Of a DNA stretch of 64,000 bases, positions 11,950 to 23,900 are shown one piece after another (within the stretch, counting starts at the first letter, position 1; every line of letters begins with the position of its first letter). The DNA lies in contig CM077647.1 in the NCBI GenBank assembly GCA_039707465.1, positions 46,251,110-46,315,109 on the forward strand. The letters are read 5' to 3'. This DNA is from Rhabdophis nuchalis (Eukaryota; Chordata; Lepidosauria; Squamata; Natricidae). A program made the position numbers and the translations under genes. The notes beneath the pieces were generated by a model, which ran no database searches, was not told where the DNA came from, and saw nothing but the letters and a program-made list of their open reading frames with translations.

Positions 11950-13534
11950 ATCAAGACATGTAGTGATTCATAGAAAAGTTTCATGAAGTTCATGGTCCAT
12001 TGTCAATTTAAGCAGGAAAACTGTTTAGATTGTTTTTGTTTTTGTTTTACCAAGCAAGATTAACATGAGATCATTTAAAACATGAGTTAAGAATAAGATG
12101 AGATCTATTTCAAAGAATCAAAAGCAACATCAGGATTGCTAGGTGATCCTAGTACCAAAATAAATTGTAAGGAGGAAAAGTCATAACAAAAATCTATGAA
12201 TCTGAATTTCAAGGTTTGTTGTGGTTTTAAATTAATTGGTATTCAAGGCGGGATTTATAAATACTCTGCTTACAAAATTAGCATAGGATTGTTGTTTTAG
12301 TGACATACTTCGCTAACCTCGGCCGTATAGGAAGATTTCAGATCTTAGCAATGGTGAAGCTGGCTGAGGAATTCTGGGATTTGTACACCTAATCTGGCAA
12401 CCAGATTGGGTGTACAATTTACTCCGTTGAAACAAAAGAATTGCCTTTTGTCTCTGTACTTTGGAAAAGCATGGGACATATTTTGTTGTAATAGTTTAAT
12501 GCTGCTATAGGGTGTTAGGTGTTGAACTGTCTGGTTGATCTACCCCAGATATTTTTTTCTTGTTGCTGTTGGGTTGTAAGGAGCAAAGGAACTATTTCTT
12601 GGCTAATGGCTAATTCCACATCCATTCATGATTAACAGTTGTTTTCTGTATACAGAAAATATATCATGTTAAGAACAGCTAAAATTTCATTTTATGATCA
12701 TTTGGCAAGGTTTCTAGATATCTGATAAAATTCTGTGGAAATTCAATATCAATACCAATGTAGAATAAAATTAATTCCATACAAATGGGAATTTAAAAAA
12801 TGGGAAAACTTTCCATAAATTCTCCCATTCCCATCAGAAAAACTTCTGTTTTTGTTTCACTGTGTCTTTATTTTTAGTGATCTGATTATTTTCTTTTTAT
12901 AGCCTAATGATCAAAGTCAGACAATGTAATCACTTTTAGAATCACCATTCCTACATTCACTTTTGCTTTACTTCTTTTTAAAAGGAGAGAATCCATTTTA
13001 GACAAAGTGTAATGACTCTTTTAATGCTATTTATTAAATGAATATACTGCTCATGGCAATGATAAAATAAACTGTATTCATAGGAAAGGCCAGCTTTATT
13101 TTTTAGCAAAATGAAACAATTGTTTTCCATCATAGAACAAGAGTAGTCATGAATCATGTCCAAGCCCCCATATAACGTTTTGCATATCTGCTCTTTCAAC
13201 CATTCTTCATTGTATATGAATGTCATACCTTTTACCATGCATGTAATTGATATCTGAAATTGAGTCTGAACAGGATCTGTAGCCGATGCTGACACAATCC
13301 ATGGAGGCTCATTAGGTTAGCTTTCAGACTTAATGTTTGATACACAAAACATATGTTTTGCCTACTTGGGTCTTAGAACTTACTTTCTAATTAAGTATGC
13401 AGAGGGCTGCATTTTAAAATTCCCAATCAGGCTATAGAGTTCATCTTTTTAGTAGCAGGTGTCACTGAAAAGTGCAAGCTTTATTGCCAGGCAAATATCT
13501 TTCAGAAATAAAGTGGAAGAATCCATCTAAACTT
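11950..13534. other. AT-rich non-coding DNA
   Basis: No supported feature. A 105-codon minus frame at 12978-13295 has no domain or splice support. Confidence 0.55.
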
Positions 13535-14643
13535 CCTCTCGCCGCTCCTATTCAACACGTATATGAAGCCGCTGGGTGAGATCATCCGTGGTTTTGGGGT
13601 AGAGTACCATCTGTATGCTGATGATACCCAGCTGTACATCTCTACCACAGACCACCCCAACGATGCTGTTGAGGTGATGTCCCGGTGTTTAGAGGATCTG
13701 GATGGGCAGTAACAAACTCAAACTCAACCTGTCAAAGACCGAGTGGCTGTGGTGCCCGGCTTCCCGGTTTAGCCAGATGATACCATCACTGGCCATGGGG
13801 GGTGAAAGTTTGGCCCCGGTGGATAGAGTGCGCAATTTAGGAGTCCTCCTGGATTCCCGGTTGTCCCTGGAGGACCAGGTGGCGGCTGTGGCCAGGGGGG
13901 CATTTTACCAGGTCCGCCTGGTCCGCCAATTGCGCCCCTTACTGGACCGGGAGGCCCTTCGCACAGTCCCTCAAGCACTCGTGACTTCTCGTGTGAACTA
14001 CTGTAACGCTTTCTACATGGGGCTCCCCTTGAGATGCACTCGGAGGTTGCAGTTGGTTCAGAATGCAGCCGCGCGGGTGATCATGGGAACCTCAAGACAT
14101 TCCCACGTAACACCACTCCTGCGCGAGCTGCACTGGCTACCTGTGACCTACCAGGTGCGTTACAAGGTTTTGATGACCATCTTCAAGGTGCTCCATGGCA
14201 CGGGGCCTAGCTACCTACGAGACCGTCTACTGCCCCATACATCCCTACGACCGACTCGCTCCCAGGGAGACGGTCTTCTCCGGGTGCCGTCGACCGGGCA
14301 ATGCCGGTTGGCGGCTCCCAGGGGAAGGGCCTTCTCTGTGGTGCGTCCAACCCTCTGGAACGGCCTACCTCCCGATCTCCGTACCATCTCAGACCTCCGC
14401 TTGTTCCGCCGGCACTTAAAAACTTACTATTTTCATTTGGCCGGCCTAGCATCATCTACTCCGCACCCACTGTCTTATAATCAAATCAAAGTTTAATTTA
14501 TGGGTTTTTTAATTTATTTTAAGCAGGGTATTGATTTAATTTAGTTATTATTTAGTAATATTTTGTATTTGTGTATATTTATTTTAAATCTCTGTTCGCC
14601 GCCCCGAGTCCCTTTGTGGTGAGATGGGTGCGGGTTACAAATG

Positions 14644-14645
<2 letters not shown>
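13535..14645 (+). mobile_element. L2/CR1-type LINE, 3' 1.1 kb
   Basis: Starts abruptly within the RT ('cgccgctcctattcaacacg') and runs to the LINE 3' end ('cgccgccccgagtcc...ggtgcgggttaca'), where a 66-bp AAT array begins. 5' truncation is typical of target-primed insertion. Confidence 0.9.
13702..14496 (+). pseudogene. LINE reverse transcriptase C-terminal fragment
   Basis: An uninterrupted 264-residue frame: NLSKTEWLWCPASRF, LGVLLDSRLSLEDQV, VNYCNAFYMGLPLRCTRRLQ, LLRELHWLPVTYQVRYKVL, PRGRAFSVVRPTLWNGLPPD and LRLFRRHLKTYYFHLAGLA. The catalytic YADD motif ([11 protein letters not shown]) lies just upstream, at about 13610-13645, in another frame because of an indel near 13695 in the 'rcleavriwmg' region. 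The frame is therefore dead as a full RT. Confidence 0.87.

Positions 14646-14711
<66 letters not shown>
14646..14711 (+). repeat. (AAT)n microsatellite at a LINE 3' end
   Basis: About 22 uninterrupted AAT units directly after the LINE 3' terminus, so it grew from the LINE tail. Confidence 0.97.
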
Positions 14712-14770
14712 CTTGACTCAACTTAGTTTGCATGCACAATGTAATTTTTGTATCAGATTGAGAATTCATC

Positions 14771-14812
14771 CTTCCCTCCCTCCCTCCCTCCCTCCCTCCC
14801 TCCCTCCCTCTC
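14771..14812 (+). repeat. (CCCT)n microsatellite
   Basis: About ten CCCT/TCCC units, followed by CT-rich and CA-rich runs to 14858. Confidence 0.95.
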
Positions 14813-15035
14813 TCCTCCCCCCTCTCTCTCTCACCCACACACACACACATGCACACACAAAAGTCTTGGTGAGTAGTTTTCCTTAAAATATGCCATTTTG
14901 AGATGTTTGACCCAGGAACTGCTTGATAAAATCTATTGAAGTATGAGGTCCAAAGAATAACTGTCATCTGATTCATGTATATTAGTTTGTGGACTGTGGT
15001 TCAGTTAAAAATGCAGACCAATCAAAGTTGTTCTC

Positions 15036-15062
15036 TCACTCTCTCTCTCTCTCTCTCTCTCT
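15036..15062 (+). repeat. (CT)n microsatellite
   Basis: Simple dinucleotide run. Confidence 0.93.
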
Positions 15063-15660
15063 TCCTCTTTTTCTGCAAAAGCTTGCATTTGTGCTGATTT
15101 TTTATTTTATTTTAATGTAACAAGTTAGATTGCCATGTTAACTCCAATCTTAAACACATGGTATAGAAACAACTAATGGAATAAAATGATTCTTTTGTTC
15201 CATTGATATTGTATTTACAGATAGAAATGTGAGGCAAAGGTTGAATTTCTTAGCAAATAAATAAAAATATATAATTGAAGCCCAATTCTGTATTTTTTTC
15301 AAGTTTTCTGCAGTTTTCAAAAATGACTTGTGGTAAAATAAGTGTGCTGCCTGAAGGCCTTACATATCAGATTTCCTCTTTATAAGAATGTTTACAGCTG
15401 TTTATAAGAATGTTTATATGACTTCTCTATATTCTCCATATTAGTGGGTTTATTATCATGAAAAGAGCAACAAACCTGGTAATAAACAGCAATCATTATT
15501 AGTGCAATAATTTTTCTTTTGACTATTCTTTGGCAAACTAGATGAAAGTTTGGATTTAAAGGTCCTTCTTTCCATGAAGAGAAGCTGTTTGATTAAAAGA
15601 AATATGTTCTATCTGAAAGAAAATTTTAGGATACAATTCAATATTCCTTAAAAATATAGG

Positions 15661-15734
15661 ATTCGATTTACAATTTGGCTCCTTTCAATATTATCTTTGA
15701 ATAATATTGAAAGGAGTCAAATTGTAAATCGAAT
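15661..15734. repeat. Near-perfect inverted repeat (34-bp stem, 6-base loop)
   Basis: The arms 15661-15694 and 15701-15734 are reverse complements at 33 of 34 positions; the single difference still allows a G-U pair in RNA. The loop is CTTTGA. Symmetry stops abruptly outside the arms. It is not part of any recognised repeat here. A template-switch origin or a small-RNA precursor are both possible. Confidence 0.9.
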
Positions 15735-18700
15735 GGGGCAGATTAAATAAAGCATATCTATAAGGCAAGGGTAAAGACTGTTTTCTATTAAGATAATTTA
15801 GAAATTGATATAAATATAGGCTTTTAGCACCTATTGCCCTTTGCCTTTGTATTTTTTCCTTGAGTTGATCCATTATAAATTTCATTGGGTGTCAAAATGC
15901 AGCTGGGATACATAACAAAGGAAATCAGTCATGTCCTACATTTGTTAGAAAGGTGTGGCTAGTTAGTAGTTTAGAAGACTACTTACATCCATCTATTACT
16001 AGCTGTCAACCTGACATGATGTTTGCTCTACCAGCAAATGGAGATATTAAAGAAAATGCAGTGGGTACCTTACAAATTTTGGCTGTTCAGAAGCATTAAC
16101 AAGGCTCTATCTAAACTAAAAAAATGTAAGACTATCTTAAATGTTTACATGGGATGATTTTTCAGGTAGGTAACTTTGGGAGTTGGAATTTAAGACATAA
16201 AAGTATCTATTAAAGATTTTTAATGATTGCAGAAAGCTAAAGTTTTTCCTTCATGTTTCTTTCTTTCATGAAGAAAAATCTTAATGTATTATGTTCCTTT
16301 TAAGTAGCTTATCAAGCATTTACAAAATTATAGCAAAGAATACACATCCAATGAACAGGTAAATATAAAGTAATAATGAAAAACAACAGAACTAGCTTGC
16401 CAACAATGCAAATTTTGAAGGAGAATTAAAAATAGAGATGTTTAATATTTCTGAAAATTTAAACATGTCAAACATTCTGTTTTGAAATGATTTCCAAAGC
16501 TGTTTATAATATAAATATTGTTTTATTGTAAGATGCATATGGGAACTGACTGCAAAATCTAGTCAAATTCTGCTCTGTAGCATTGGTTAACAATCATCAA
16601 CTTACCTGTGGCTTCATGTTCTTGATCCTATTGAGCTAAAGTATATTTCTAAAGTCTGAATGAACCATTTAAGCAATAAATGTTAAAATAGATATCTATT
16701 AAATCTCTGGTGGATTACTCTAACTTGACACCCCAAAACTTAAAGTCTTCAATCACCTGCTCTCCCAAACACTCCAAAAATCGGGGCATGATCCACCTGG
16801 CTGATAATTGTCTCCTTCAGACAGTGGAAGAAAACACAACTATATACTATTTGATTCTAACCAGTAAGAAAAATGTAACAGGAAAGTTGAAGTAGTAGAA
16901 TATTTGGGGAAAGTACTTTACATTAAAAAAAATAGATTTTAATAGATGGACACTTTTAAAGACATTTTTTCAGGTCTTCCTTCTCTTCTCTTGTTGCCTA
17001 TTCTTCTTGTTGCATCAATCTTCATTGCTTCTTATGACTTTTCTTTCTTTCTGCTTCACATACATACACACACATTCACCATCCTCTTCCTCATACTTCT
17101 CAATATGAGAATTGATACTGAGAAGCAAAATGTTTCTAATATTTTAGAGTATATACAAGTAGCCATGATCTACCCTTTGTAGAACTCTCCAAATCAGAGA
17201 CCGAAGAAAATTCCATAGATTAAATATGTATTGTGATGAAGTACTGTACGAAGGAACCTTAATGCTGTCTTTCCTGAGACTCACATTCTTCATTTCAAAA
17301 GATGAGACAGGACTGCATGATAGTTAGAAAGGCAAAAATGTTTATCTCCACTTTTAGTCACTTTCCCTCTTCACCTCAAGCTAAATGTCCCAAAAGAACT
17401 ATGTTTTCTCATATGGAGAATGCTCTAGTCCCTCAGCCATTTGATAGCCTCTTCAATGATATATTTCAATAGTTCATTGAAAGCAAATAGCAAATGGAAA
17501 GAGAATCAGAATTACAATGAGCAAACCACCCAGTTGAGGCCTAGTACTTAGAAACACATCTAAAGTCCAAGAAACCATTTTGAATGCTGGAGAATATATA
17601 TACTATAAATATAGTTGTATAATGTCTATACATTTAGAGTACGAACATAATTCTGATTTGGAAACCTAATGTAAAAAATTTCCTTGACCGATTAATGTTC
17701 AAGGGAGAGGGGGAGGGAGAGAAGAGGGAAAGAAGACAAGTCTTCATTTAACATGCCAAGTGCTTGATGTTATATATTCAATCCCTCAGTTTTCACACTC
17801 TTTCAAATGAAAATCTGGATCTTCCTTAATTTTTATTTCTTGGTGTGTGAGAGAGAGCGAGGGAGGGAGGGAGGGAGAAATAATGGGAGGGAATGTAATC
17901 TCTAACATGTTAACACTGTTTATCCAATAATAGTTTGCATTTAAAAAACTTTATAGTTGTAAAAAAATCTGTTCTTCAATTAAAAAGAAAAATCTCAGAA
18001 TGAAAAAAGAACGCTTTCTTCTGTTCATTTAAAAGGTGCAAGTATGCAGTACATAGACATGCACACACAGAAAGAATTTGAAATTGCATATAGCTTTTTC
18101 CCCAAATCATTTTTATTCTGTTACTAAATAGAAAGGAAGTCAACATTCTATCCCCATCTGTTCTGATCACACTAATTATCCCCATCTTTCATCTGTAGAA
18201 ATCTGCATTTTTAAAGAGCTGCTGGTTAGACCGAAAGAAGCATTTAAGGTCTCACAAGATGGGATCTTGATCAGCAGAGAACAATCTCTATTCTTCACTC
18301 AATCCCTGAATCTATGAGATGAATATTTCCACCTAAAAACCGATGAAGAATAATTCAGAAGTTCCTGCCTTATTCCAAGTCTTCTCCTTTCCTCAACCAA
18401 GACTGTCCATTTTTTTCGTTCTAACTCATACCCCATTCCTTTGCTTTTGAAAGACCTCTCTACACGTCTTTAACTTCACCCTTTACATTTCTTGAACTTG
18501 TTCCCTGAAACAAGTTGTCTGGCTGTCCTACCAACTACTTTAAAAAGCGGCTGAAGCGTTCCATTGTCGTCTCCCCCCCCCCCCTTCAAATTACACCTCA
18601 GTAGAACCACTTCTCTCCACTCAATCCACTGGTATCGACTCGAAATCAGTACTGCAGCCTCTTAGGCAATTTCCCAATCTGTCAAGCACTACAATACCCA

Positions 18701-18759
18701 TCAGCCCCAGCCTTATTAGAGATGATAAACACCAGGGTCCACTTCCTACGGAGGGACAC
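15735..18759. other. Non-coding flank downstream of FERD3L
   Basis: Mostly unique sequence with GA-rich tracts at 17697-17734 and 17850-17877. It becomes less AT-rich from about 18350 and may hold the FERD3L 3' UTR. Confidence 0.55.
17697..17734 (+). repeat. GA-rich simple tract
   Basis: 'aagggagagggggagggaga' and following purines; a similar (GGGA)n tract is at 17850-17877. Confidence 0.8.
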
Positions 18760-18902
18760 GAGATCCGGGAAATGCGAATAAGAAAAGAGGAGAGGACGCC
18801 CTAACCGCCCTTCTCAGCCGCAGCGCTCGTGTCAGGTGTCCCTTTTCTCCATCCTTGGATGCAGCCATGTGTCCCACCAGCTGCCATGTTCAGCCCGGTA
18901 TT

Positions 18903-19475
18903 TTAGATAGCTTGGTCGCCTTCCAGAAGCTCCGTCATAAAGGAGATGTAGACGATTGCCAGGCGCAAGGTCTCGATCCTGGAGAGACGCTTCTCGTAGG
19001 CAAATGTAGGGACCTTCTTCCTCAGCTGCTCAAAGGCTTCGTTGAGGTTGAACATTCTCTTCCTTTCCCGGACGTTGGCTGCCTGGCGCTGCGTGGAGGT
19101 GATGATCCGTTTTCTTTTGGGCCTGCCCAGGAAAGCAGCTCGTCTCACCACCCGTCCCTCCACTTCTTCCTCCTCCTCTTCCTCCATCTCGGCTTCTCTT
19201 CCTTCCAAAGCCAGCAGTCCTTCCGCAGCGGACAAAGGTCTTTGGCCCAAGGATGCCACAGAAGTAGAACAAGTGTAGAGATCCATGCAAGGAATCTCCC
19301 CGGCGGACTGGTCCTCAGTCAAATTGGCCAGCAAATCGAGCATGGACGCGGGCACAGACATCGCTTGCTGCTGGGCCACTTGCTGGCCTTGGTGTAGAAG
19401 AAGCTCATGCATGAATGAGGGACGCTGGCTGGGGTTGGCGATCCCTTGTCCCACACGCGCTCCTTTAGTGCCCAT
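18903..19475 (-). CDS. FERD3L: FERD3L (NATO3) bHLH transcription factor, single exon
   Basis: Complete 190-residue open frame, ATG at 19473-19475 and TAA at 18903-18905. The N-terminal ~95 residues are low-similarity (Gln-rich near 29-37), followed by an acidic Glu run (~96-107), the motif GRPKRKR (~117-123), then the bHLH domain: basic region [13 protein letters not shown] (129-141), helix 1 [15 protein letters not shown], loop [10 protein letters not shown], helix 2 [25 protein letters not shown] plus this exact bHLH is characteristic of FERD3L rather than TWIST, PTF1A or HAND. As known for the family, it is a nuclear E-box-binding factor that dimerises with E proteins and acts in floor plate and midbrain development; the mammalian gene is intronless. 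M1 has a good Kozak context (G at -3, G at +4), but Met22 (19412) and Met39 (19361) are alternatives, and the mammalian protein appears to begin near Met22-Met39. No AATAAA occurs on this strand until 18112-18117, about 0.8 kb downstream. FERD3L identity is very secure; the N-terminus is less so. Confidence 0.96.
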   Translation of the reverse strand: MGTKGARVGQGIANPSQRPSFMHELLLHQGQQVAQQQAMSVPASMLDLLANLTEDQSAGEIPCMDLYTCSTSVASLGQRPLSAAEGLLALEGREAEMEEEEEEEVEGRVVRRAAFLGRPKRKRIITSTQRQAANVRERKRMFNLNEAFEQLRKKVPTFAYEKRLSRIETLRLAIVYISFMTELLEGDQAI

Positions 19476-19499
19476 CTCAGTCCGAAGTGCGGTGGGACC

Positions 19500-19507
19500 A
19501 TTTATAT
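19500..19507 (-). promoter_or_regulatory. TATA-like box just upstream of the annotated FERD3L ATG
   Basis: Reading the minus strand gives ATATAAAT, 25 bases before the annotated ATG. A TATA box normally sets a start site about 30 bases downstream, which would fall at or just inside M1. Either this box is not used for M1-initiated transcripts, or translation starts at Met22 or Met39. Confidence 0.4.
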
Positions 19508-20278
19508 CTATTCCTCCCCCTCCCCCTCTTCATATCGGGGTGTGGATGTGGGAGAGGTTGCCTAGTTTGGAAAAGGAAAAGCGATAATTCAGGCTACCGG
19601 AGAGACCGGGCTGTGCCCAGGAGAATCGTCCCCGAGGACATCTCCTTGGCCAACAGGATTAGGGCCAGGTCCTTCTTGGCAAGCTGCTGCGCTGCCACCT
19701 GAGGCGCGGCACATTTCTTTGCGTCTGCGGCCGCGACCAAAAGATTTTACAGCTGAACATGGGGCAAAGTGGCGGCGGGGGTGGGAAGAGAAGCTTTTTC
19801 AATTGATGTCAGACAAGCGCAGGGATGATTTTAATGATGTCTTGAAGAGGGACCCCGCATGCCAAGGGTCGCGGTGGAATGTTTGTCCCGTATCCCAGCG
19901 CAATGGGAGATGAATGACAAGGGCCTCCGCTGCCTAAGTAAGCACTGGGGCGGGCGGGATGGGGGCGGGCGGGGGAGGACAGAAGAGACGCGAACTTCCA
20001 TTCCTAAGAGTAACTCTTGGAATCATCCACATCCAAAACCGATTTTCTGTCAGGAGTGTGCAAATATCTACCCAGCGGGGCAGGCAAACAGCACTTTGCA
20101 AAGGAAGGGGGGGGGGAGCTTTAGCCTTTTTTCCTCTTCCAGACTCTCATGGCTGGGAGATGGCATTTAGGAGTCAGCCCTGTATAAAGAATGGCATAGC
20201 AATAAAATAAAGACAAGTAAATGTCTGAGGCAACTCTTTCTACGTGCAGTTCAGCCTCGTTTTTCTTCATTCTAATAT

Positions 20279-20280
<2 letters not shown>

Positions 20281-20305
<25 letters not shown>
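20281..20305 (+). repeat. (CA)n microsatellite
   Basis: About 12 CA units, followed by GCACACACG. Confidence 0.95.
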
Positions 20306-20312
<7 letters not shown>

Positions 20313-20839
20313 CGAAAGGATTTGCATTTTTCTGTTTGACTGCAATTTAATGTTGAAGACCTTTATCCTCTTTTAAAAGTTTTTTGAGTTTTTTGAAACA
20401 AAAAAAATTCTTTAATAATACCAATTGATTAGAGTTATAACTTGTCTTTCTTGCAGGTACAGTGTGGCTTCAAGAAAATGGGAGAATTGGTACTAAATAG
20501 GAAAGCTGAAGTCTCAATGCACCAAGCTTAGGGTAAGGCTGATTAATTGGGTGCCTGCCGCTTTAAAATACTTTAAGATATTTACATAGTCATATTATAA
20601 TTGTATTTTAATTCTTTTTTCCAATTAATCTCATGTTAGGATCATGATAAAATACATTTGAAGCTTGCTGGTTCATACATGTATTTTTGAGAAAACTTTC
20701 AGCTTTCTTTTAAAGCATGAATCCCTTTATGTTGAATATTTAGTCTCTTACTTTACTCTGTTAAAAAGAAAAGGAAAAGGAAAAGGAGAAGCAGTTTTCT
20801 CTGCTTCTTCACCCAAAACATCATAACTGGCATGGCTCT

Positions 20840-20920
20840 TATTTGGCTCCAGGACAGTAAACATTCCCCTCTCTGTTTGTTATACACATTTGCAACAGCT
20901 GCTGCAAATCAATCAGCCTT
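20840..20920. promoter_or_regulatory. Candidate FERD3L upstream enhancer/promoter
   Basis: About 1.4 kb upstream of FERD3L. Within 60 bases there are GTAAACA (20857-20863, a forkhead core) and TGTTTGTTA (20874-20882, forkhead-like); a 22-base near-palindrome with E-box CAGCTG at its centre and ATTTGCA/TGCAAAT arms (20888-20909, 20 of 22 bases symmetric); and ATCAATCA (20908-20915, reverse complement TGATTGAT, a PBX/HOX-type site). I recall published work that Foxa2 controls Nato3 in the floor plate through a conserved promoter; whether this is the same element is inference. Confidence 0.45.
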
Positions 20921-23900
20921 GGCTGTGGAAAACGGAGTGTGATTATTAGTCTTCGATGCCTTTTAAAGGACAAGTCAGACCTCTCTTTCTTAACTCCTCT
21001 TCTTATTCTTTGAAAAGCAAGCAATCCGGTTCAAGTCGGACACAGACAATCTGAGGGCATGGAGAATAATCGTATAAACTGGAGTTAGCATCTTTTATGA
21101 AACCAGGGGATACAAAGTTTAAGCACATTGGACAGCTCCCGGAACTCAGCATCATCCAAGGCGGATGCTTCAGGTAAACAACAGTTGTACCGCAACAGGG
21201 TTCATTATTTTGTCTCCCTGTCTTCTTTCTTTAATCTTGCAGGCAAAACCATAGCTTTTGCAGCATTTCGTTGGCACAGGTATCAAAAAAGAAAATGTAA
21301 TCAGATCAGGTCATAAACATATTGTTGAGTTGAATTGATAGCTGTAGGGGTTGTATTCATTAAAATTTATGTCATAAATCTTGTAGCACACATTTACAAA
21401 GATTCATTTCTCTGTCACTCATTTTGCATCATGTAAGTTCAGAACAAAACTTCACTGTGTTCAATGATATTTTATTCCCTGTAAATATATATATTTGGGG
21501 CAGCAAGCTGATTTCTGTAAAACAGGCAGTTAGGTAGATAGTGTGCTGGCAGAGAGGGGATCGCAAGTATGGAATTGTTTATAATCTTCTGCCTATTGCT
21601 TCTGTCTCTAAATTATTTTATTTAAAACAATGTAACGAATTGTTTCAATTATTTCTAATCACATTGGAAATTAATTCAATAGAAAGATACAGCACGAATA
21701 TTTTAAACTAATAAATATTTGCTTTGTTGACTGATTTCAGTGATCTGTAGGTAATCACCATCCATTGTTTTATATGCTATTTGCTATTTTCCTAATATCA
21801 TAAAACAGGATGATATTCCAGTCCTTATTTATTTCACCAACTAAGGATTATTCTTATGCAGTTGCAGTGAATGGATTATAACATAATCTTCACAGAAATA
21901 GTTTGCACAGTAAGCTGAGAATGAATCAATGTCGGGACTTTTAATCATGTTTTCTGGAATCTTGCATATATTAACTCTTAGCTTTACAAAGGCTATCCAT
22001 TATTATTTATTTAAAGCATTTGTATGCTGCTTCCCATTTAAAATATCAATCAAGTTTGCACATTTGTATTTACAGAATGTTATTTATAGTTAATAGCTAC
22101 AATTCTTGGTAGTAGTTGATAGCTATAGTTTATTCAGTCAGACAAAATTAATTCTATCTTCTGAAAAGAATGGAATTACCTCTATTCCCAGTAGCTACAA
22201 TGCAGAATGGCATTTTAATAGAAATTCTAGATGCCCCATATATTATTGATCTTTATTTCTAAAAGTATATAGACCATCTCAAAAAAATGGATAAAGGGGC
22301 AACAGAGGTTGAATGGAGTTTAGATTAATTTAATTTATTCATTAATTTATTTTCATTAAAATAAATTTAAATTTATTCATTAATTTGTTCATTTATTCAT
22401 TACATGTAAGTAGCATCAAACCTATTGTGACTTTCTTCAGAATAAATCTTTGAAAGAATTTGTCATCTCTGATTATAGCTGGGCATTTCTATTCTGTTTT
22501 CTAAGTGAAAATGTAATTTTGTATAATAGTTGTGGAAAACACCGAAAGAAATTTTTATGTATCTATATCTTTATATCAAATACAGTTTTAGCATCAAATT
22601 TGCTTAATATTTTCATATTAGCCAAGAAAAGCTATTTTCTTGGCAAGGAGGTTAATTGCAAATATGCTTACTCTACATGGACCTATTAAAGAAATATATC
22701 ATTTTTGAATTAGTGCCAAAGAGGAAGCATTGAATTCTGAATTCAAGTACAAAATGCAGCCAATTCCCTCCACCTTGCAATTCCTTCCACCTCAGCACAA
22801 TCTTTTCAGATTTATCAAGTGGATAAATCAGATTTATCACGTGGAACAGGAATGGCTCTTGAGTTTTTCCATTTTATCCCCTTGTCAAATTTTTCTTTTA
22901 AGTTTTATCTTTTAAATGTTAAAATTGGCTCGCTGTTTCTCTGTTTCTCTCTCCACAGATTGAAAGGCTGGAGGAAAGGGATGTCTCAATTTCCTTCATG
23001 GTTTCTGCTTCTTAACATTCTCCCAAGCTGAGGTTAGAATATGTAATTGATATTTTGTTTATCTATATAATACAAATGTGTTCGTGTGTGTATGTACATG
23101 TGCATAATTGAGTGAAAAACAGAGAACTAGATGGACGAATGATCTAATATTATATAAAGCAGCTTCCATGTGCAAATATGAGGAAGAAGACAGAAGTAAA
23201 AGGAGAAAGAATTTCAATGTGAATTGAGTAATGTAAGGCAGAATTTCCAAACAATAAATACTCATTTTTGCTGGATGTATTTAAGCAAAACTGAATTCAG
23301 CTGTCAAGGCAAGGTTGTATTAGATCAGGGGTCTCTAATTTCTGACCATGGGCAGCAGGTGGTCCTCCAGGTCATGATCTCAGCTGAATGTTCTACATTT
23401 GTCTTTTGGACTGAAAAGAAAGTGCAGTTGGAGCATGCCAGGGAACAGCTACCTTCCCACAGCAATATCCCTATATCAAAATTCAGCCACAGCCTGGACT
23501 AGAACTGGGCCAAGGCTGATGAGTAACAGTGGCGGCTGTGGGAAAACCTTTGGCTTGTTTGGGGTAGCCTAAGTCCTTCACTCTTTTTTAGCCTCTTAGG
23601 ACAAAATCCTTCAGTGTGAAGGTTTGAAATGGGCAGGAGCTGCTCAGCCTGCAGTCTCTTCTAGGTCGCTAAAATGTTCCTGGTCGCTTTCCATACAACA
23701 CCCATTACCACATGCCCAATTCCTTTATCAGTAGCAACCTAAACCATCACTGAATAGCCATCAGAGGAACTAAAATTAGGTAGTAAAGAATAGTTGTGTT
23801 CAGAAGTAAACTGTTTTTATTTCATACATATACTGTATATTTCAAAGGATATCATGACATGCTTTATTATCTTCGCATCGGATACTGCCTCCAACTGTCT

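Larger units (their letters stand above)
18760..20000. promoter_or_regulatory. GC- and CpG-rich island over FERD3L
   Basis: The sequence changes abruptly from AT-rich flank to CpG-rich DNA around 18760 and back near 20000. It covers the whole coding exon plus about 500 bp upstream, as expected for a CpG-island promoter of a developmental regulator. An E-box CAGCTG lies at about 19750. The boundaries are by eye. Confidence 0.7.

Noticed and set aside
12978..13295. A 105-codon minus frame
   Set aside because: No recognisable domain, no splice or promoter support, AT-rich background.
15661..15734. Calling the hairpin a microRNA gene
   Set aside because: The stem is too perfect and the loop too short for a typical precursor, and I recognise no known seed; left as a structural repeat.
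18855..19397. A 180-codon plus-strand frame opposite FERD3L
   Set aside because: It is the antisense shadow of the GC-rich FERD3L exon and has no domain of its own.
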